DNA of 64,000 nucleotides from Brevundimonas denitrificans (lineage in GTDB: Bacteria; Pseudomonadota; Alphaproteobacteria; Caulobacterales; Caulobacteraceae), in contig NZ_BSOY01000001.1 in the NCBI RefSeq assembly GCF_030160755.1, positions 1 to 64,000 on the forward strand, read 5' to 3'. A program made the position numbers and the translations under genes. Below are positions 17,937 through 26,971 of this stretch, in pieces (positions within the stretch are counted from its first letter, which is position 1; every line of letters starts with the position of its first letter). The notes below the pieces were generated by a model, which was not told the DNA's origin, made no database searches, and was given only the letters and a program-made list of their open reading frames with translations.

Positions 17937-18802
17937 AGATCGGTTTCGCGGGCCTGGGCGTCATGGGCGGGCCGATGGCCCGGCATGTGATTCAGGCGGG
18001 ACATGAGGTCGTCGGCTACAACCGGTCGCTGGAAAAGGCCAAAGCCTGGGCCCTGGCGACGGGCGGCGGATTCTGTGCCGACGCCGCCGCGGCGGCCGAT
18101 GATGCAGAGGTGTTCATCCTGTGCGTCGGCAACGACGACGATGTCCGCCAGGTTGTGTCAGTGGCTCTTCCGTTTCTCCCGGCAGGGGCGGTCATCGTTG
18201 ACCACACGACGACGTCCGCCAGGGTCGCCCGCGAAATGGCTGCGTTGGCGACTGAACGTGGCTGCTTCTTTATCGACGCGCCGGTCTCCGGGGGGCAGGC
18301 AGGGGCCGAGAACGGACAGCTCAGCGTCATGGCGGGGGGCGACGCGGCGGCGCTGGCACGGGTCGAGCCGACCCTGATGGCCTATTCGAAGGCGGTCAAA
18401 CACATGGGGCCGTCGGGGTCCGGCCAGTTGACCAAGATGGTCAACCAGATCGCCATCGCCGGGGTCGTCCAGGGCCTGGCCGAGGCCGTGCATTTCGCCG
18501 AGGTCGCGGGCCTCGACACGGACGCGGCCTATGACGCCATCTCCAAGGGCGCGGCCCAGTCGTGGCAGATGGACAATCGCTGGAAGACCATGGCCGAGGG
18601 CCGGTTCGACTTCGGTTTCGCCGTCGACTGGATGCGCAAGGACCTGGGGCTGGTGCTGGACGAGGCGCGGACCAATGGCGCGCACCTGTCGCTGACCGCG
18701 CTGGTGGATCAGTTCTATTCCGAAGTGCAGTCCATGGGCGGCGCACGCTGGGACACATCAAGCCTTGCGGCGCGGCTGCAGGACCGGGCGCCGAAGCGCT
18801 GA
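17933..18802 (+). CDS. NAD(P)-dependent beta-hydroxyacid dehydrogenase (3-hydroxyisobutyrate dehydrogenase family)
   Basis: A 289-residue dehydrogenase. The Rossmann motif is GFAGLGVMGGPMARHV, followed by the substrate motif IDAPVSGGQAGAENGQL and the catalytic Lys in GSGQLTKMVNQ. The C-terminal helical domain has FAVDWMRKDLGLVLDEA. The substrate could be 3-hydroxyisobutyrate, tartronate semialdehyde or a related acid. The ATG overlaps the stop of the flavin reductase gene, so they form an operon. Confidence 0.9.
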   Translation: MKIGFAGLGVMGGPMARHVIQAGHEVVGYNRSLEKAKAWALATGGGFCADAAAAADDAEVFILCVGNDDDVRQVVSVALPFLPAGAVIVDHTTTSARVAREMAALATERGCFFIDAPVSGGQAGAENGQLSVMAGGDAAALARVEPTLMAYSKAVKHMGPSGSGQLTKMVNQIAIAGVVQGLAEAVHFAEVAGLDTDAAYDAISKGAAQSWQMDNRWKTMAEGRFDFGFAVDWMRKDLGLVLDEARTNGAHLSLTALVDQFYSEVQSMGGARWDTSSLAARLQDRAPKR

Positions 18803-18825
18803 AGCCTCAGCGACTGATCTGATTT

Positions 18826-18845
18826 CGCATAATATATCTTATGCG
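18826..18845. repeat. AT-rich inverted repeat between convergent genes
   Basis: Perfect seven-base arms CGCATAA (18826-18832) and TTATGCG (18839-18845) around TATATC. It is one of the few AT-rich spots in this GC-rich window and lies between the stops of two convergent genes. It may be a terminator hairpin or a protein-binding site; no run of T follows the arms closely. Confidence 0.45.
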
Positions 18846-18874
18846 CATTACAGACATTCGCAGACAGAACCGGC

Positions 18875-19732
18875 CTACGGCCCCTGTCCCACCGTCGGCG
18901 CGGCGTCCAGCAAGGCGATCGCCTCGCGGACATAGACGGCGTGAGCCACCACCCCGATGCCGAGCGGCTCGTCCGACGGGCGCACCTCTGACGTCAGCAC
19001 TCCGGCGATGAACGGGTGATCGGGCTGGACCGTCCCCGGCAATTTGCGCGCCGCGGGAGTCCAGAAGACCGGTCCGCCGGAGTTTCCCGGAAAGACCGGA
19101 AAATCAAGCAGGAAGACCGGAAAGTTCTGGGCCGGCGTCAACGGCCAGGAGGCGATCCGTCCGGTGCGCAGGATCGGAAACCCCGCCGTGTTCGAGGAAT
19201 AGCCGCGCGGAAAGCCCAGGGTCAGCAGTTCGTCGCCCGGCCCGACCTGCCAGCTGTCGAGATCCTCCCCGCTGGCGAGCCAGCCCAGCGGGATGGCGGC
19301 GCGGGCGAAGGCCGGCGGAGCGGAAACCTCCATCACAGCGATGTCGCGGTCCGGATGTTTGGTCCAGACCGGGTCGCCGGAGGCGTTGCGGATGCGCAAG
19401 GGATCGGGCGCGAACCGCCAGCCCCCGCCCGGCATTTCGCTGCGCCAGCCCACCCGGGCGTCGCGGCCGCCCATGCCGTCGAGCACATGATGGGCGGTCA
19501 CCAGCACGGTTCGGGGCGCGCCGTCGGGGCGCGGCGCCTCGATCAGGAAGGCCGTGCCGACGCGGCGGGTGCCGTCGCCATTGTTCTGGTCGATCTGCAC
19601 GGTGGCGCTGATCAGGCCGAGGGTCAGGTCCCAGGCGGGAGCCGCGAGCTCCGCGATCGGCGGCTCCTGGATCTGGACCGGGACCTGCACCTGGTCCCAG
19701 GCGGGTTGGGGCGGCGTCTGAAAATCCAACAT
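18875..19732 (-). CDS. Trypsin-like serine protease
   Basis: A chymotrypsin-fold protein of 285 residues with a full catalytic triad: His in VLVTAHHVLDG, Asp in HPDRDIAVMEV and Ser in FPGNSGGPVF. The N terminus (MLDFQTPPQPAWDQ) has no clear signal peptide, so location is uncertain. The ATG at 19732 is preferred over a GTG at 19750. No PDZ domain follows the protease domain, unlike DegP. Convergent with the dehydrogenase gene and head to head with the S9 peptidase gene (86 bases between starts). Confidence 0.85.
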   Translation of the reverse strand: MLDFQTPPQPAWDQVQVPVQIQEPPIAELAAPAWDLTLGLISATVQIDQNNGDGTRRVGTAFLIEAPRPDGAPRTVLVTAHHVLDGMGGRDARVGWRSEMPGGGWRFAPDPLRIRNASGDPVWTKHPDRDIAVMEVSAPPAFARAAIPLGWLASGEDLDSWQVGPGDELLTLGFPRGYSSNTAGFPILRTGRIASWPLTPAQNFPVFLLDFPVFPGNSGGPVFWTPAARKLPGTVQPDHPFIAGVLTSEVRPSDEPLGIGVVAHAVYVREAIALLDAAPTVGQGP

Positions 19733-19818
19733 CGTCCCTGCCCCGGTCACTGGAGTTTGTCATTTGACGGCGGGTGGCCCGCGCGCACAAGGTCCAGCGT
19801 CATTTCAGGGGCTTCGAC

Positions 19819-21999
19819 ATGAATCGCCGCGACCTTCTCGCCACATCCGCCGCCGTGCTCGCGGCGACCGCCCTTCCCGCCCAAGCCCGCCCATCCGGAG
19901 CCTCGATGTCCCAAGGAACGCCCGTCCCGCCCGTCGCGAAGAAGATTCCGGTCCGTATCGAGCAGCTGGGGCGCGTCCGCACCGACGACTATCAGTGGAT
20001 GAAGGACGACAACTGGCAGGCCGTGCTGCGGGACCCGACGCTGATCAAGGCCGACGTCAAGGAACACCTCGAGGCCGAGAACGCCTATCGCGAGGCGATG
20101 ATGGCTTCGACCCTGCCCCTGCAGGCCGCGATGTTCGAGGAGATGAAGGGGCGGATCAAGGAGGCGGACAGCTCGGTCCCCTCGCCTGACGGTCCCTGGG
20201 AATATTACGTCGAATACCGGACCGGGGATCAGCACCCCCGGTACATGCGCAAGCCGCGCGGCGGCGCCGGCGAGCCCCAGCTCCTTCTCGACGCCAACGC
20301 CCTGGCCGAGGGCAAGGCCTATTCCGAGGTGTCTTCCACGGACCACAGCCCGGACCACGCCCTGTTCGCCTTTTCGGAGGACGCACAAGGCTCCGAGGTG
20401 CACCAGATCTTCGTCAGGGACCTGGCGACCGGCGAGGTTCTGCCCGATCCGATCGGCTCGGCCATCGGCGACTTCACCTTCTCCCCGGACAGCGAGTGGA
20501 TCTTCTGGACCAACCGCGACGACAACGGCCGGCCGGACAAGATCTTCCGCCGCCCCGCGCGCGGCGGCGAGACCACCCTGGTCTATCAGGAGGACGACGA
20601 TGGCATGTTCATCAGCGTCGGCCGCACCGCCGACGACGCCTTCATCCTGATCACCGCCGGCAACCAGGAGACCTCGGAGGCCCGGGTCATTCCGGCCGCC
20701 ACGCCCACCGCGACCCCGGTCGTGCTGGAGCCTCGCGTGGTCGGGCGACTGTACGACGCCGACCACTGGGGCGACCGCTGGGTGATCCGCACCAACGCCG
20801 ACGACTCGATCGACTTCAAGATCGTCGAGGCGCCGACCGCGACGCCGGGCAAGGCGCACTGGGCCGATCTCGTTCCCCACACTCCCGGTCGCTACATCGA
20901 GGGCGTGGCACTGGTGAAGGACTATATCGGCCGCCAGGAGCGGGCCGACGCCAATACGAAGATCGTCATCCGCGACCGCGCCGGCGCCGAGCACGAGATC
21001 GCGGTCGACGAGCCCGCCTATTCCCTGTCGCTGGGCGGGGCGTCGGAGTTCGACACGACGACCATGCGTTACGGCTACAACTCGCCGTCCACGCCGACCT
21101 CGACCTATGACTACGATCTGGCCACCCGCGAACGGACCCTGCGCAAGGTGCAGGAGGTGCCGTCGGGGCACGTCATCTCCGACTATGTGGTCGAGCGGCT
21201 GAACGCCCCTGCCCCCGATGGCGAACTGGTGCCGGTGACGGTGCTGCGGCGCCGGGACACGCCGGTAGACGGCTCGGCGCCGGTGCTGCTGTACGGCTAC
21301 GGCTCCTACGGCAGTCCGATCCCCGCCAGCTTCTCGACCAACCGGCTGTCCCTGGTGGATCGGGGCTGGATCTACGCCATCGCCCACGTCCGGGGCGGCT
21401 CGGACAAGGGCTGGAACTGGTTCCTGACGGCGCGGCGGATGACCAAGAAGAACACCTTCACCGATTTCGTCGCCTCGGCCGAACATCTGATCGCCCGGGG
21501 CTACGCCAGTTCCGGTCGTATCGTCGCCGAGGGCCGGTCGGCCGGCGGGATGCTGATGGGCGCGATCAACAACATGCGGCCCGATCTGTGGGCCGGGGTG
21601 ATCGGGGGCGTTCCGTTCGTCGACGTCATCAACACCATGAGCGACACCAGCCTGCCGCTGACGCCGCCGGAATGGCCCGAGTGGGGCAATCCGATCGAGG
21701 ACCCCGAGGCCTACGACTATATGATGAGCTACAGCCCCTACGACCAGGTCGGACCGATGGCCTATCCGGCGGTGCTGGCCACCGGCGGCCTGTCCGATCC
21801 GCGGGTGACCTACTGGGAGCCGGAGAAGTGGGTGGCGAAGCTGCGGCCGGCCACGACCTCGGGCAAGCCGATCCTGCTGAAGATCAATATGGAGGCCGGC
21901 CACGCCGGGTCATCGGGGCGGTTCGACTATCTGAAGGAGGTCGCCCACGACTACGCCTTTGCGGTCTGGGCCATCGACAAGGGCTGGGAGCGGGTCTGA
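19819..21999 (+). CDS. S9 family peptidase (prolyl oligopeptidase / oligopeptidase B type)
   Basis: Exported serine peptidase of 726 residues that cleaves peptides. The N terminus MNRRDLLATSAAVLAA is a Tat-like signal, so it is probably folded before export. A beta-propeller (about residues 80-440) precedes the alpha/beta hydrolase domain. The triad is visible as Ser574 in EGRSAGGML, Asp660 in GGLSDPRVTYWEP and His695 in MEAGHAGSSGR. The block YGYGSYGSPIPASF is typical of oligopeptidase B. The ATG at 19819 starts the Tat signal; an upstream in-frame start adds 15 residues without support. Confidence 0.93.
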   Translation: MNRRDLLATSAAVLAATALPAQARPSGASMSQGTPVPPVAKKIPVRIEQLGRVRTDDYQWMKDDNWQAVLRDPTLIKADVKEHLEAENAYREAMMASTLPLQAAMFEEMKGRIKEADSSVPSPDGPWEYYVEYRTGDQHPRYMRKPRGGAGEPQLLLDANALAEGKAYSEVSSTDHSPDHALFAFSEDAQGSEVHQIFVRDLATGEVLPDPIGSAIGDFTFSPDSEWIFWTNRDDNGRPDKIFRRPARGGETTLVYQEDDDGMFISVGRTADDAFILITAGNQETSEARVIPAATPTATPVVLEPRVVGRLYDADHWGDRWVIRTNADDSIDFKIVEAPTATPGKAHWADLVPHTPGRYIEGVALVKDYIGRQERADANTKIVIRDRAGAEHEIAVDEPAYSLSLGGASEFDTTTMRYGYNSPSTPTSTYDYDLATRERTLRKVQEVPSGHVISDYVVERLNAPAPDGELVPVTVLRRRDTPVDGSAPVLLYGYGSYGSPIPASFSTNRLSLVDRGWIYAIAHVRGGSDKGWNWFLTARRMTKKNTFTDFVASAEHLIARGYASSGRIVAEGRSAGGMLMGAINNMRPDLWAGVIGGVPFVDVINTMSDTSLPLTPPEWPEWGNPIEDPEAYDYMMSYSPYDQVGPMAYPAVLATGGLSDPRVTYWEPEKWVAKLRPATTSGKPILLKINMEAGHAGSSGRFDYLKEVAHDYAFAVWAIDKGWERV

Positions 22000-22018
22000 C
22001 CCGCCCCCGGCTCCGCCC

Positions 22019-22486
22019 CTACGGCTGAAGCGTCCAGGTGTAGGGACCGACGTCCTCGGCGTGCATGACCACGAAATTGCGGGTCTCGTAGCCGGCCGGG
22101 CAGGTGTCGCCGCCGTCGGACCAGAAGGTGTAGGGGCCCGGATACTGGACGCACAGGGCGTGGTTGCCTTCCCACCGCCGACCCGAGCCGTCCAGGGTGT
22201 CGCCGTACATGTAGAAATTGGCGTTGTCGGTGGAGACCAGTTCGGTGCAGGAGCCGTTGTTCACCACATACCAGCCGCGATTAATAAAGCGGCCCGTGCC
22301 GACCTCGACATAGGAGATCGCCACCGTCCCGTTGCGTCCGCTTTCATTGCAGACCCGGATATCGACGGTGGCCGGCCGCACGGGCGCCGGCGGGGCCATG
22401 CCCGGCTTGGATTGCGCAGCGGCCGCGCCCGGCGAGCCGGCGGCCAGCGAAGCGGCTATCGCCGCGGCGACAAGATGTGTTCTCAT
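22019..22486 (-). CDS. DUF1036 domain secreted protein
   Basis: A 155-residue protein with a signal peptide (RTHLVAAAIAASLAAGSPG, cleaved near AAAAQ) and a DUF1036 domain: DIRVCNESGRNGTVAISYVE, WYVVNNGSCTELV, and Cys-containing ALCVQYPGPYTF and GDTCPAGYETRNF. Four Cys may form disulfides in the periplasm. Function of the family is unknown. The ATG at 22486 starts the signal peptide and an upstream ATG is less likely. Convergent with the S9 peptidase gene. Confidence 0.85.
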   Translation of the reverse strand: MRTHLVAAAIAASLAAGSPGAAAAQSKPGMAPPAPVRPATVDIRVCNESGRNGTVAISYVEVGTGRFINRGWYVVNNGSCTELVSTDNANFYMYGDTLDGSGRRWEGNHALCVQYPGPYTFWSDGGDTCPAGYETRNFVVMHAEDVGPYTWTLQP

Positions 22487-22581
22487 GATCCCCTCTCTCC
22501 GGATGACAGCCCAGAATATCAAGGTTCTGCGATGACGCTACTGACGGTTGCTGACGGTCTCTCCAGCCCCTGCCTGACCCG

Positions 22582-23139
22582 ATGAGACTCGAACTGAGAG
22601 ACGCGACCGAGGGCGACCTGCCGGCGATCACCGCCCTGTACGCCCGCGAGGTCGCGGGCGGCACCGCGACCTTCGAGACCATGCCGCCCAGCCTTGAGGA
22701 GATGACGCAGCGGTTCATGGCCGTGCGGCGTCACGCCCTGCCCTGGCTGGCGGCGGACATCGACGGCGTCTTCGCCGGCTATGCCTATCTCTCGCCGTTC
22801 CGGCCCCGCCCGGCCTATCGCTATGGCGTGGAGGTTTCGATCTACATCGAGGCGCAGGCGCGGCGGCGCGGCGTGGGCAGGGCCCTTCTGGAAGCCCTGA
22901 TCGCGCGGACCCGCGACAGGGGCCTGCGGCACCTGATCGGCGCCATCAGCGACAGCGACACCAGCGCCGCCTCCATCGCCCTGCACCGCGCGCTGGGGTT
23001 CCGGGAGGCGGGTGCCTATCGCCAGGTCGGCTGGAAATTCGGACGGTGGCTGGACGTCACCCTGATGCAGCTGGATCTGGACCCGGAGGGCGCCCCGCCG
23101 GCGTCTCCCGGACTTGATCTCGGGGGCGGCCTGGCCTGA
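22582..23139 (+). CDS. GNAT N-acetyltransferase (phosphinothricin acetyltransferase-like)
   Basis: A 185-residue acetyl-CoA-dependent N-acetyltransferase. The start LRDATEGDLPAITALYAREV, the FETMPPSLEEM block, the acetyl-CoA loop QARRRGVGRALLEALI and the LHRALGFREAG block match the PAT/MddA subgroup, which acetylates phosphinothricin or methionine sulfoximine. The last 15 residues are Gly/Pro-rich and not conserved. Substrate is inferred from family only. Confidence 0.9.
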   Translation: MRLELRDATEGDLPAITALYAREVAGGTATFETMPPSLEEMTQRFMAVRRHALPWLAADIDGVFAGYAYLSPFRPRPAYRYGVEVSIYIEAQARRRGVGRALLEALIARTRDRGLRHLIGAISDSDTSAASIALHRALGFREAGAYRQVGWKFGRWLDVTLMQLDLDPEGAPPASPGLDLGGGLA

Positions 23140-23165
23140 GCCAGGAAGCCTGGACCGCGTTTGCT

Positions 23166-23621
23166 CTAGCGCGGCGCGATTCCGGTCGGCGGGGCCGTCA
23201 GCCACGGCGCCGGGCTGAAGCGGCGGGGCGGCTCGCCCATGGCGCCGTGCCGGATGAACTGGCGGGCGAAGGCCACGACCCCCCGGATGGTCGACTCGTC
23301 GAACGGCTTGGACACCGCCCCCAGCGCACCCGCGAAGCCGTCGGGGATCAGTTCCGGATTGGCGGTCAGGAAGACCACGGCCGAGCCGTAATCCTTGACC
23401 AGGCGCCGGGCGATGTCGGGACCGGTCATGCCGTCCAGCAGGTTGATATCCACCAGGGAGAGGTCAGGCCGGAAGCGGTCGGCGATCGCAAGGGCGCCGG
23501 CCTGGTCCATGGCGCAGCCCACGACATCGCAGCCGAACTCGGACAGGACCAGCTCCAGCTCCATGGCGAGCAGAGCCTGGTCTTCGACAATCATGACCCG
23601 AAGGTCAGGTACTTCAGACAC
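23166..23621 (-). CDS. Stand-alone response regulator receiver protein
   Basis: A CheY-like receiver domain with acidic residues in VMIVEDQALLAMELE, the phospho-acceptor Asp in LSLVDINLLDGMTGP, Thr in VVFLTANPE and Lys in GAVSKPFDE. No output domain follows; the last 30 residues are a short tail. The GTG at 23621 has GGGGGA seven bases upstream, while the ATGs at 23651 and 23657 have no ribosome-binding site, so I prefer GTG (151 residues). An inverted repeat GCTAACC/GGTTAGC spans 23637-23674 just upstream and could be an operator. No cognate kinase is adjacent. Confidence 0.85.
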   Translation of the reverse strand: MSEVPDLRVMIVEDQALLAMELELVLSEFGCDVVGCAMDQAGALAIADRFRPDLSLVDINLLDGMTGPDIARRLVKDYGSAVVFLTANPELIPDGFAGALGAVSKPFDESTIRGVVAFARQFIRHGAMGEPPRRFSPAPWLTAPPTGIAPR

Positions 23622-23813
23622 GGCAATCCCCCGGGCGCTAACCAGACGCATTAACACTGTTTGTGTCGGTTAGCGGACACCCAACGCGCAGATAGTTGTT
23701 CGGTTCACGCCCGGCGAACCAATTCGACGCCGTTCATGCGGAAAGGCGCCCTGCCGTCGGGCGGGGGCGCGCTGGAAGTCTGTCGGAAGGGCTGACGCCG
23801 TCAGCGGGGCGGA

Positions 23814-23887
23814 TGGCTGGGGAACTAGGACTCGAACCTAGAATGACGGTACCAAAAACCGGAGTGTTACCATTACACCATTCCCCA
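23814..23887 (-). tRNA. tRNA-Gln (TTG anticodon)
   Basis: Read on the minus strand, the acceptor arm TGGGGAA (23887-23881) pairs with TTCCCCA (23824-23818), followed by discriminator G and an encoded CCA ending at 23814. The anticodon loop contains TTTTGG with anticodon TTG, and the T-loop TTCGAGT is normal. 74 bases with CCA. It lies in a gene-poor stretch between the receiver gene and ilvC; the remaining bases of that stretch (23622-24171) show no other gene. Confidence 0.97.
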
Positions 23888-24043
23888 GCAGGTCCGGCGC
23901 ATCCGGGGCCGAAGCGCCGGAAGGCGGTCGAGATACGCGAAGGCCGCGAGCGATGCAAGAACCGGTTTCGAGACTATTTTCACCGACCGCGAAACGGCGC
24001 TTGCGGGCGTGAAAGCCCGTGGCTATAAGCCCCCTCCTCAAGT

Positions 24044-24120
24044 CGGAGTGTGGCTCAGCCTGGTAGAGCACTGCGTTCGGGACGCAGGGGTCGGAGGTTC
24101 GAATCCTCTCACTCCGACCA
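24044..24120 (+). tRNA. tRNA-Pro (CGG anticodon)
   Basis: Acceptor arm CGGAGTG (24044-24050) pairs with CACTCCG (24110-24116), then A and an encoded CCA at 24118-24120. The anticodon stem GCGTT/GACGC brackets anticodon CGG, and the T-loop is TTCGAAT. 77 bases. It is on the opposite strand to the tRNA-Gln gene, about 160 bases away, so the two are not co-transcribed. Confidence 0.97.
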
Positions 24121-24171
24121 TCTTTCCCCGGAAAGAAGAGACAGCCCTTCGGGGCCCCGAGGTTCCCCGCC

Positions 24172-25188
24172 TCAATCCCCCGCCCTCGCCGCCACCGTGT
24201 TCAGATGCGCGCCCACGGCCTCGATCGTGCGGCCCGCCAGCGCCTTGCGCCGGGCCAGCAGATCGGGCGAGCCCGCGTCATAGTCGGCCATCAGCCGGCG
24301 CACGAAGTCGCCGGAGCGAACCTCCTCCAGCACGGTGTCCATGGCCGCCCGCGACGGCTCGCCGATGATGCGCGGGCCGGTGAGATAGGCGCCGTACTCC
24401 GCGGTGTTGGAGATGCGGGTGAAGGCCCCGGCGACGCCGCGTTCGAACATCAGGTCGGTGACCAGCTTGACCTCATAGAAGCATTCGAACCAGGCCACCT
24501 CGGGCGGATAGCCGGCCTCGACCAGTTTCATGAAGGCGGCGTCGACCAGTTCGGCGACCCCGCCGCACAACACGACCTGTTCGCCGAACAGGTCGCTCTC
24601 GCATTCGGCGGCGAAGGTGGTCTCGAGGATGCCCTTGCGGCCACAGCCCAGGGCCGCCGCATAGGACAGGCCGAGCGCATGGGCCCCGCCCGAGGCGTCC
24701 TGATGCACGCCGAACAGGGCGAAAACCCCCTGCCCTTCGACATAGAGGTCGCGGATGCGCGGGCCGATGCCCTTGGGCGAGGCGAGAATGACGTCGAGAT
24801 CGGGACGCGGCTCGACCAGGCCGAAGCGGACCGACAGGCCGTGGGCGAAGACCAGAGCGGCGCCGGGCTTCATGGCCGGGGCCAGTTCATCGCGCCACAG
24901 GTCGCGATGAGCCTCGTCCGAGACCATGACGGCGACGACCTCGGCGGAGGCGGCGGCCTCGCCGGCGGTGAGGACGGGAAAGCCGTCGGCCTCCGCCTTT
25001 GCGCGCGTGGCTGAGCCCGCTTTCAGGCCGACGACGACGTCGGTCACGCCGGAGTCGCGCAGGTTCAGGGCGTGAGTGCGGCCCTGGCTGCCGTACCCGA
25101 TGACGGCCACGCGCTTGCCGCGCACGATGGAGAGATCGCAGTCGCGGTCATGGAAGACGGGGAGCGGCGTGCTTAGGTGTTCAGACAT
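24172..25188 (-). CDS. ilvC: Ketol-acid reductoisomerase (divergent class I)
   Basis: Second step of branched-chain amino-acid synthesis: isomerises and reduces acetohydroxy acids with NADPH. The NADPH site is VAVIGYGSQGRTHALNLRDS. Metal and substrate residues are kept in ECESDLFGEQ, ECFYEVKLVTDL and ISNTAEYGAYLTGP. Length 338 is normal for class I. One loop differs: the usual APKGPGH is ASPKGIGPRIRDLY, and the N terminus is longer than usual ([16 protein letters not shown]). The start codon shares CATG with the divergent DUF924 gene. Activity as IlvC is likely but a paralogue with altered substrate is possible. Confidence 0.87.
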   Translation of the reverse strand: MSEHLSTPLPVFHDRDCDLSIVRGKRVAVIGYGSQGRTHALNLRDSGVTDVVVGLKAGSATRAKAEADGFPVLTAGEAAASAEVVAVMVSDEAHRDLWRDELAPAMKPGAALVFAHGLSVRFGLVEPRPDLDVILASPKGIGPRIRDLYVEGQGVFALFGVHQDASGGAHALGLSYAAALGCGRKGILETTFAAECESDLFGEQVVLCGGVAELVDAAFMKLVEAGYPPEVAWFECFYEVKLVTDLMFERGVAGAFTRISNTAEYGAYLTGPRIIGEPSRAAMDTVLEEVRSGDFVRRLMADYDAGSPDLLARRKALAGRTIEAVGAHLNTVAARAGD

Positions 25189-25738
25189 GAGCACACCCAT
25201 AACGCCTTCCGACGTCGTCGCCTTCTGGAAAGACGCCGGTCCCTCGAAGTGGTTCGCCAAGGACGACGCCTTCGACGCCGAATTCCGGCGGCGGTTCGAA
25301 GCGGCGCATTTCATGGCCGCCCGGCGCGAACTGGATCACTGGGCGGAGACGCCGGAGGGGTCGCTGGCCCTGCTGATCCTGCTGGACCAGTTTCCGCGCA
25401 ACGCCTTCCGGGGCACGGGCCATGCCTTCGCGACGGATCCACTGGCGCGGCATTTTGCCGAACGTGCTCTCGCGGCCGGGCACGACCTGCGGATCGAGGG
25501 AGATATCCGCCGGTTCTTCTACCTGCCCTTCCAGCATTCGGAAGATCGCGCCGACCAGGACCGCCAGCGCGAACTGTTCCAGACCCGGATGGACCGCAAG
25601 CCGGACGACCGCTGGGCCGAGCATCATCATGACGTGATCGCCCGGTTTGGCCGCTTCCCCCACCGCAACCGGGCGCTGGGGCGCGAGACGACGCCGGAGG
25701 AGCAGACGTTTCTGGATGAGGACGGATTCAGGGGATAG
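25187..25738 (+). CDS. DUF924 family protein
   Basis: A 183-residue helical protein of the DUF924 (YpsB/TPR-like) family. Conserved blocks are [50 protein letters not shown] and [15 protein letters not shown], ending with [19 protein letters not shown]. The function of the family is unknown. The start ATG overlaps the ilvC start codon on the other strand by two bases; no later in-frame start keeps the conserved N terminus. Confidence 0.9.
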   Translation: MSTPITPSDVVAFWKDAGPSKWFAKDDAFDAEFRRRFEAAHFMAARRELDHWAETPEGSLALLILLDQFPRNAFRGTGHAFATDPLARHFAERALAAGHDLRIEGDIRRFFYLPFQHSEDRADQDRQRELFQTRMDRKPDDRWAEHHHDVIARFGRFPHRNRALGRETTPEEQTFLDEDGFRG

Positions 25739-25808
25739 CCCGTCCGGCCTGTGGACTGAGCGCTCGCTGACCAGTGATTCGGCATCCGAATCGGGGCCAA
25801 CTCCACCC

Positions 25809-26666
25809 ATGAACGCCGTCGCCGCCCTGTCCGATCTCCATGCCCGCACGGGCGCCGTCGCGGCCGATCATCCGGAGTGGCAGTACCTCAATCTGCTGCG
25901 CGACATCCTCGACAACGGCAGCCGGCGCGACGACCGGACGGGCACGGGAACGCTGGGCGTGTTCGGGCGGCAGATGCGGTTTGATCTGGCCAAGGGCTTT
26001 CCGGTCCTGACGACCAAGAAGCTGCACCTGCGGTCGATCATCGTCGAACTGCTGTGGTTCCTGCGCGGCGAGACCAATATCGGCTGGCTGAAGGACAACG
26101 GCGTCAGCATCTGGAACGAATGGGCCGACGCCGAGGGCGAGCTGGGCCCAGTCTATGGCAAGCAGTGGCGGTCATGGGCGGCGCCCGACGGACGGATGAT
26201 CGACCAGATCACCAAACTGGTCGAGGGGCTGAAGGTCAATCCGAACAGCCGCCGGCACATCGTCTCGGCCTGGAACCCGGCCGACGTCGACGACATGGCC
26301 CTGCCGCCCTGCCACTGCCTGTTCCAGTTCTTCGTCGCCGACGGCAGGCTGAGCTGCCAGCTGTACCAGCGGTCGGCGGATGTGTTCCTGGGCGTGCCGT
26401 TCAACATCGCGTCCTATGCGCTTCTGACCATGATGGTGGCCCAGGTCTGCGGCCTGAAGCCGGGCGAGTTCGTGCACACGTTCGGCGACGCCCACCTGTA
26501 TCTGAACCACATCGAACAGGCCGAGACCCAGCTGGCCCGCGCGCCCCTGCCCGCCCCGACCATTACGATCACGCCGCGGGACGACCTGTTCGCCTATACG
26601 CTCGAGGACTTCGTGCTCGAGGGGTACGAGCCGTGGCCGCATATCAAGGCGCCGGTCGCGGTCTGA
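25809..26666 (+). CDS. thyA: Thymidylate synthase
   Basis: Makes dTMP from dUMP with methylene-tetrahydrofolate, yielding dihydrofolate for the FolA encoded two genes later. The catalytic Cys lies in [13 protein letters not shown], the dUMP-binding block is [23 protein letters not shown], and the N-terminal folate loop is [13 protein letters not shown]. Length 285 includes about 20 extra N-terminal residues compared with E. coli. The stop overlaps the start of the mazG-like gene (TGATG). Confidence 0.96.
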   Translation: MNAVAALSDLHARTGAVAADHPEWQYLNLLRDILDNGSRRDDRTGTGTLGVFGRQMRFDLAKGFPVLTTKKLHLRSIIVELLWFLRGETNIGWLKDNGVSIWNEWADAEGELGPVYGKQWRSWAAPDGRMIDQITKLVEGLKVNPNSRRHIVSAWNPADVDDMALPPCHCLFQFFVADGRLSCQLYQRSADVFLGVPFNIASYALLTMMVAQVCGLKPGEFVHTFGDAHLYLNHIEQAETQLARAPLPAPTITITPRDDLFAYTLEDFVLEGYEPWPHIKAPVAV

Positions 26667-26971
26667 TGACCCTCGACCTGAAGGCCCTGCAGGCCGACGT
26701 CCTGCGCATCTCCGACATCTACGCGACCGAGCACGGCATCGACCGCTCCGGCGACTGGGCCCTGCTCAAGGTTCAGGAAGAGCTGGGCGAGCTGACGGCC
26801 GAGCATCTGCGCATGAGCGGCAGGGCGCGGGGCGAGGCGGACGCCGGCAAGCTGGGCGACGAGGCGGCGGACGTGCTGGGGATGCTGCTGATCTATTGCG
26901 ACCGGGCGGGGATCGACCTTGAACAGGCCATGCAGCGGAAATGGCTGCACTGGCTGGAGCCGCGCCCATGA
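26666..26971 (+). CDS. MazG-like nucleotide pyrophosphohydrolase
   Basis: A 101-residue all-alpha NTP pyrophosphatase, about the size of a single MazG domain. The metal-binding motif is KVQEELGELTAEHLRM and DEAADVLGMLLIYCDRAG. It stands between thyA and folA with four-base overlaps at both ends, so it probably hydrolyses a nucleotide in thymidine-nucleotide control, such as dUTP or dCTP; this is inferred from position. Confidence 0.85.
   Translation: MTLDLKALQADVLRISDIYATEHGIDRSGDWALLKVQEELGELTAEHLRMSGRARGEADAGKLGDEAADVLGMLLIYCDRAGIDLEQAMQRKWLHWLEPRP

Noticed and set aside
19747-21903. Long minus-strand open frame of 718 residues
   Set aside because: It is a shadow of the S9 peptidase on the plus strand. 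It has Arg/His/Gly-rich composition typical of GC-rich antisense frames and no recognisable motif, while the plus strand has a complete catalytic triad.
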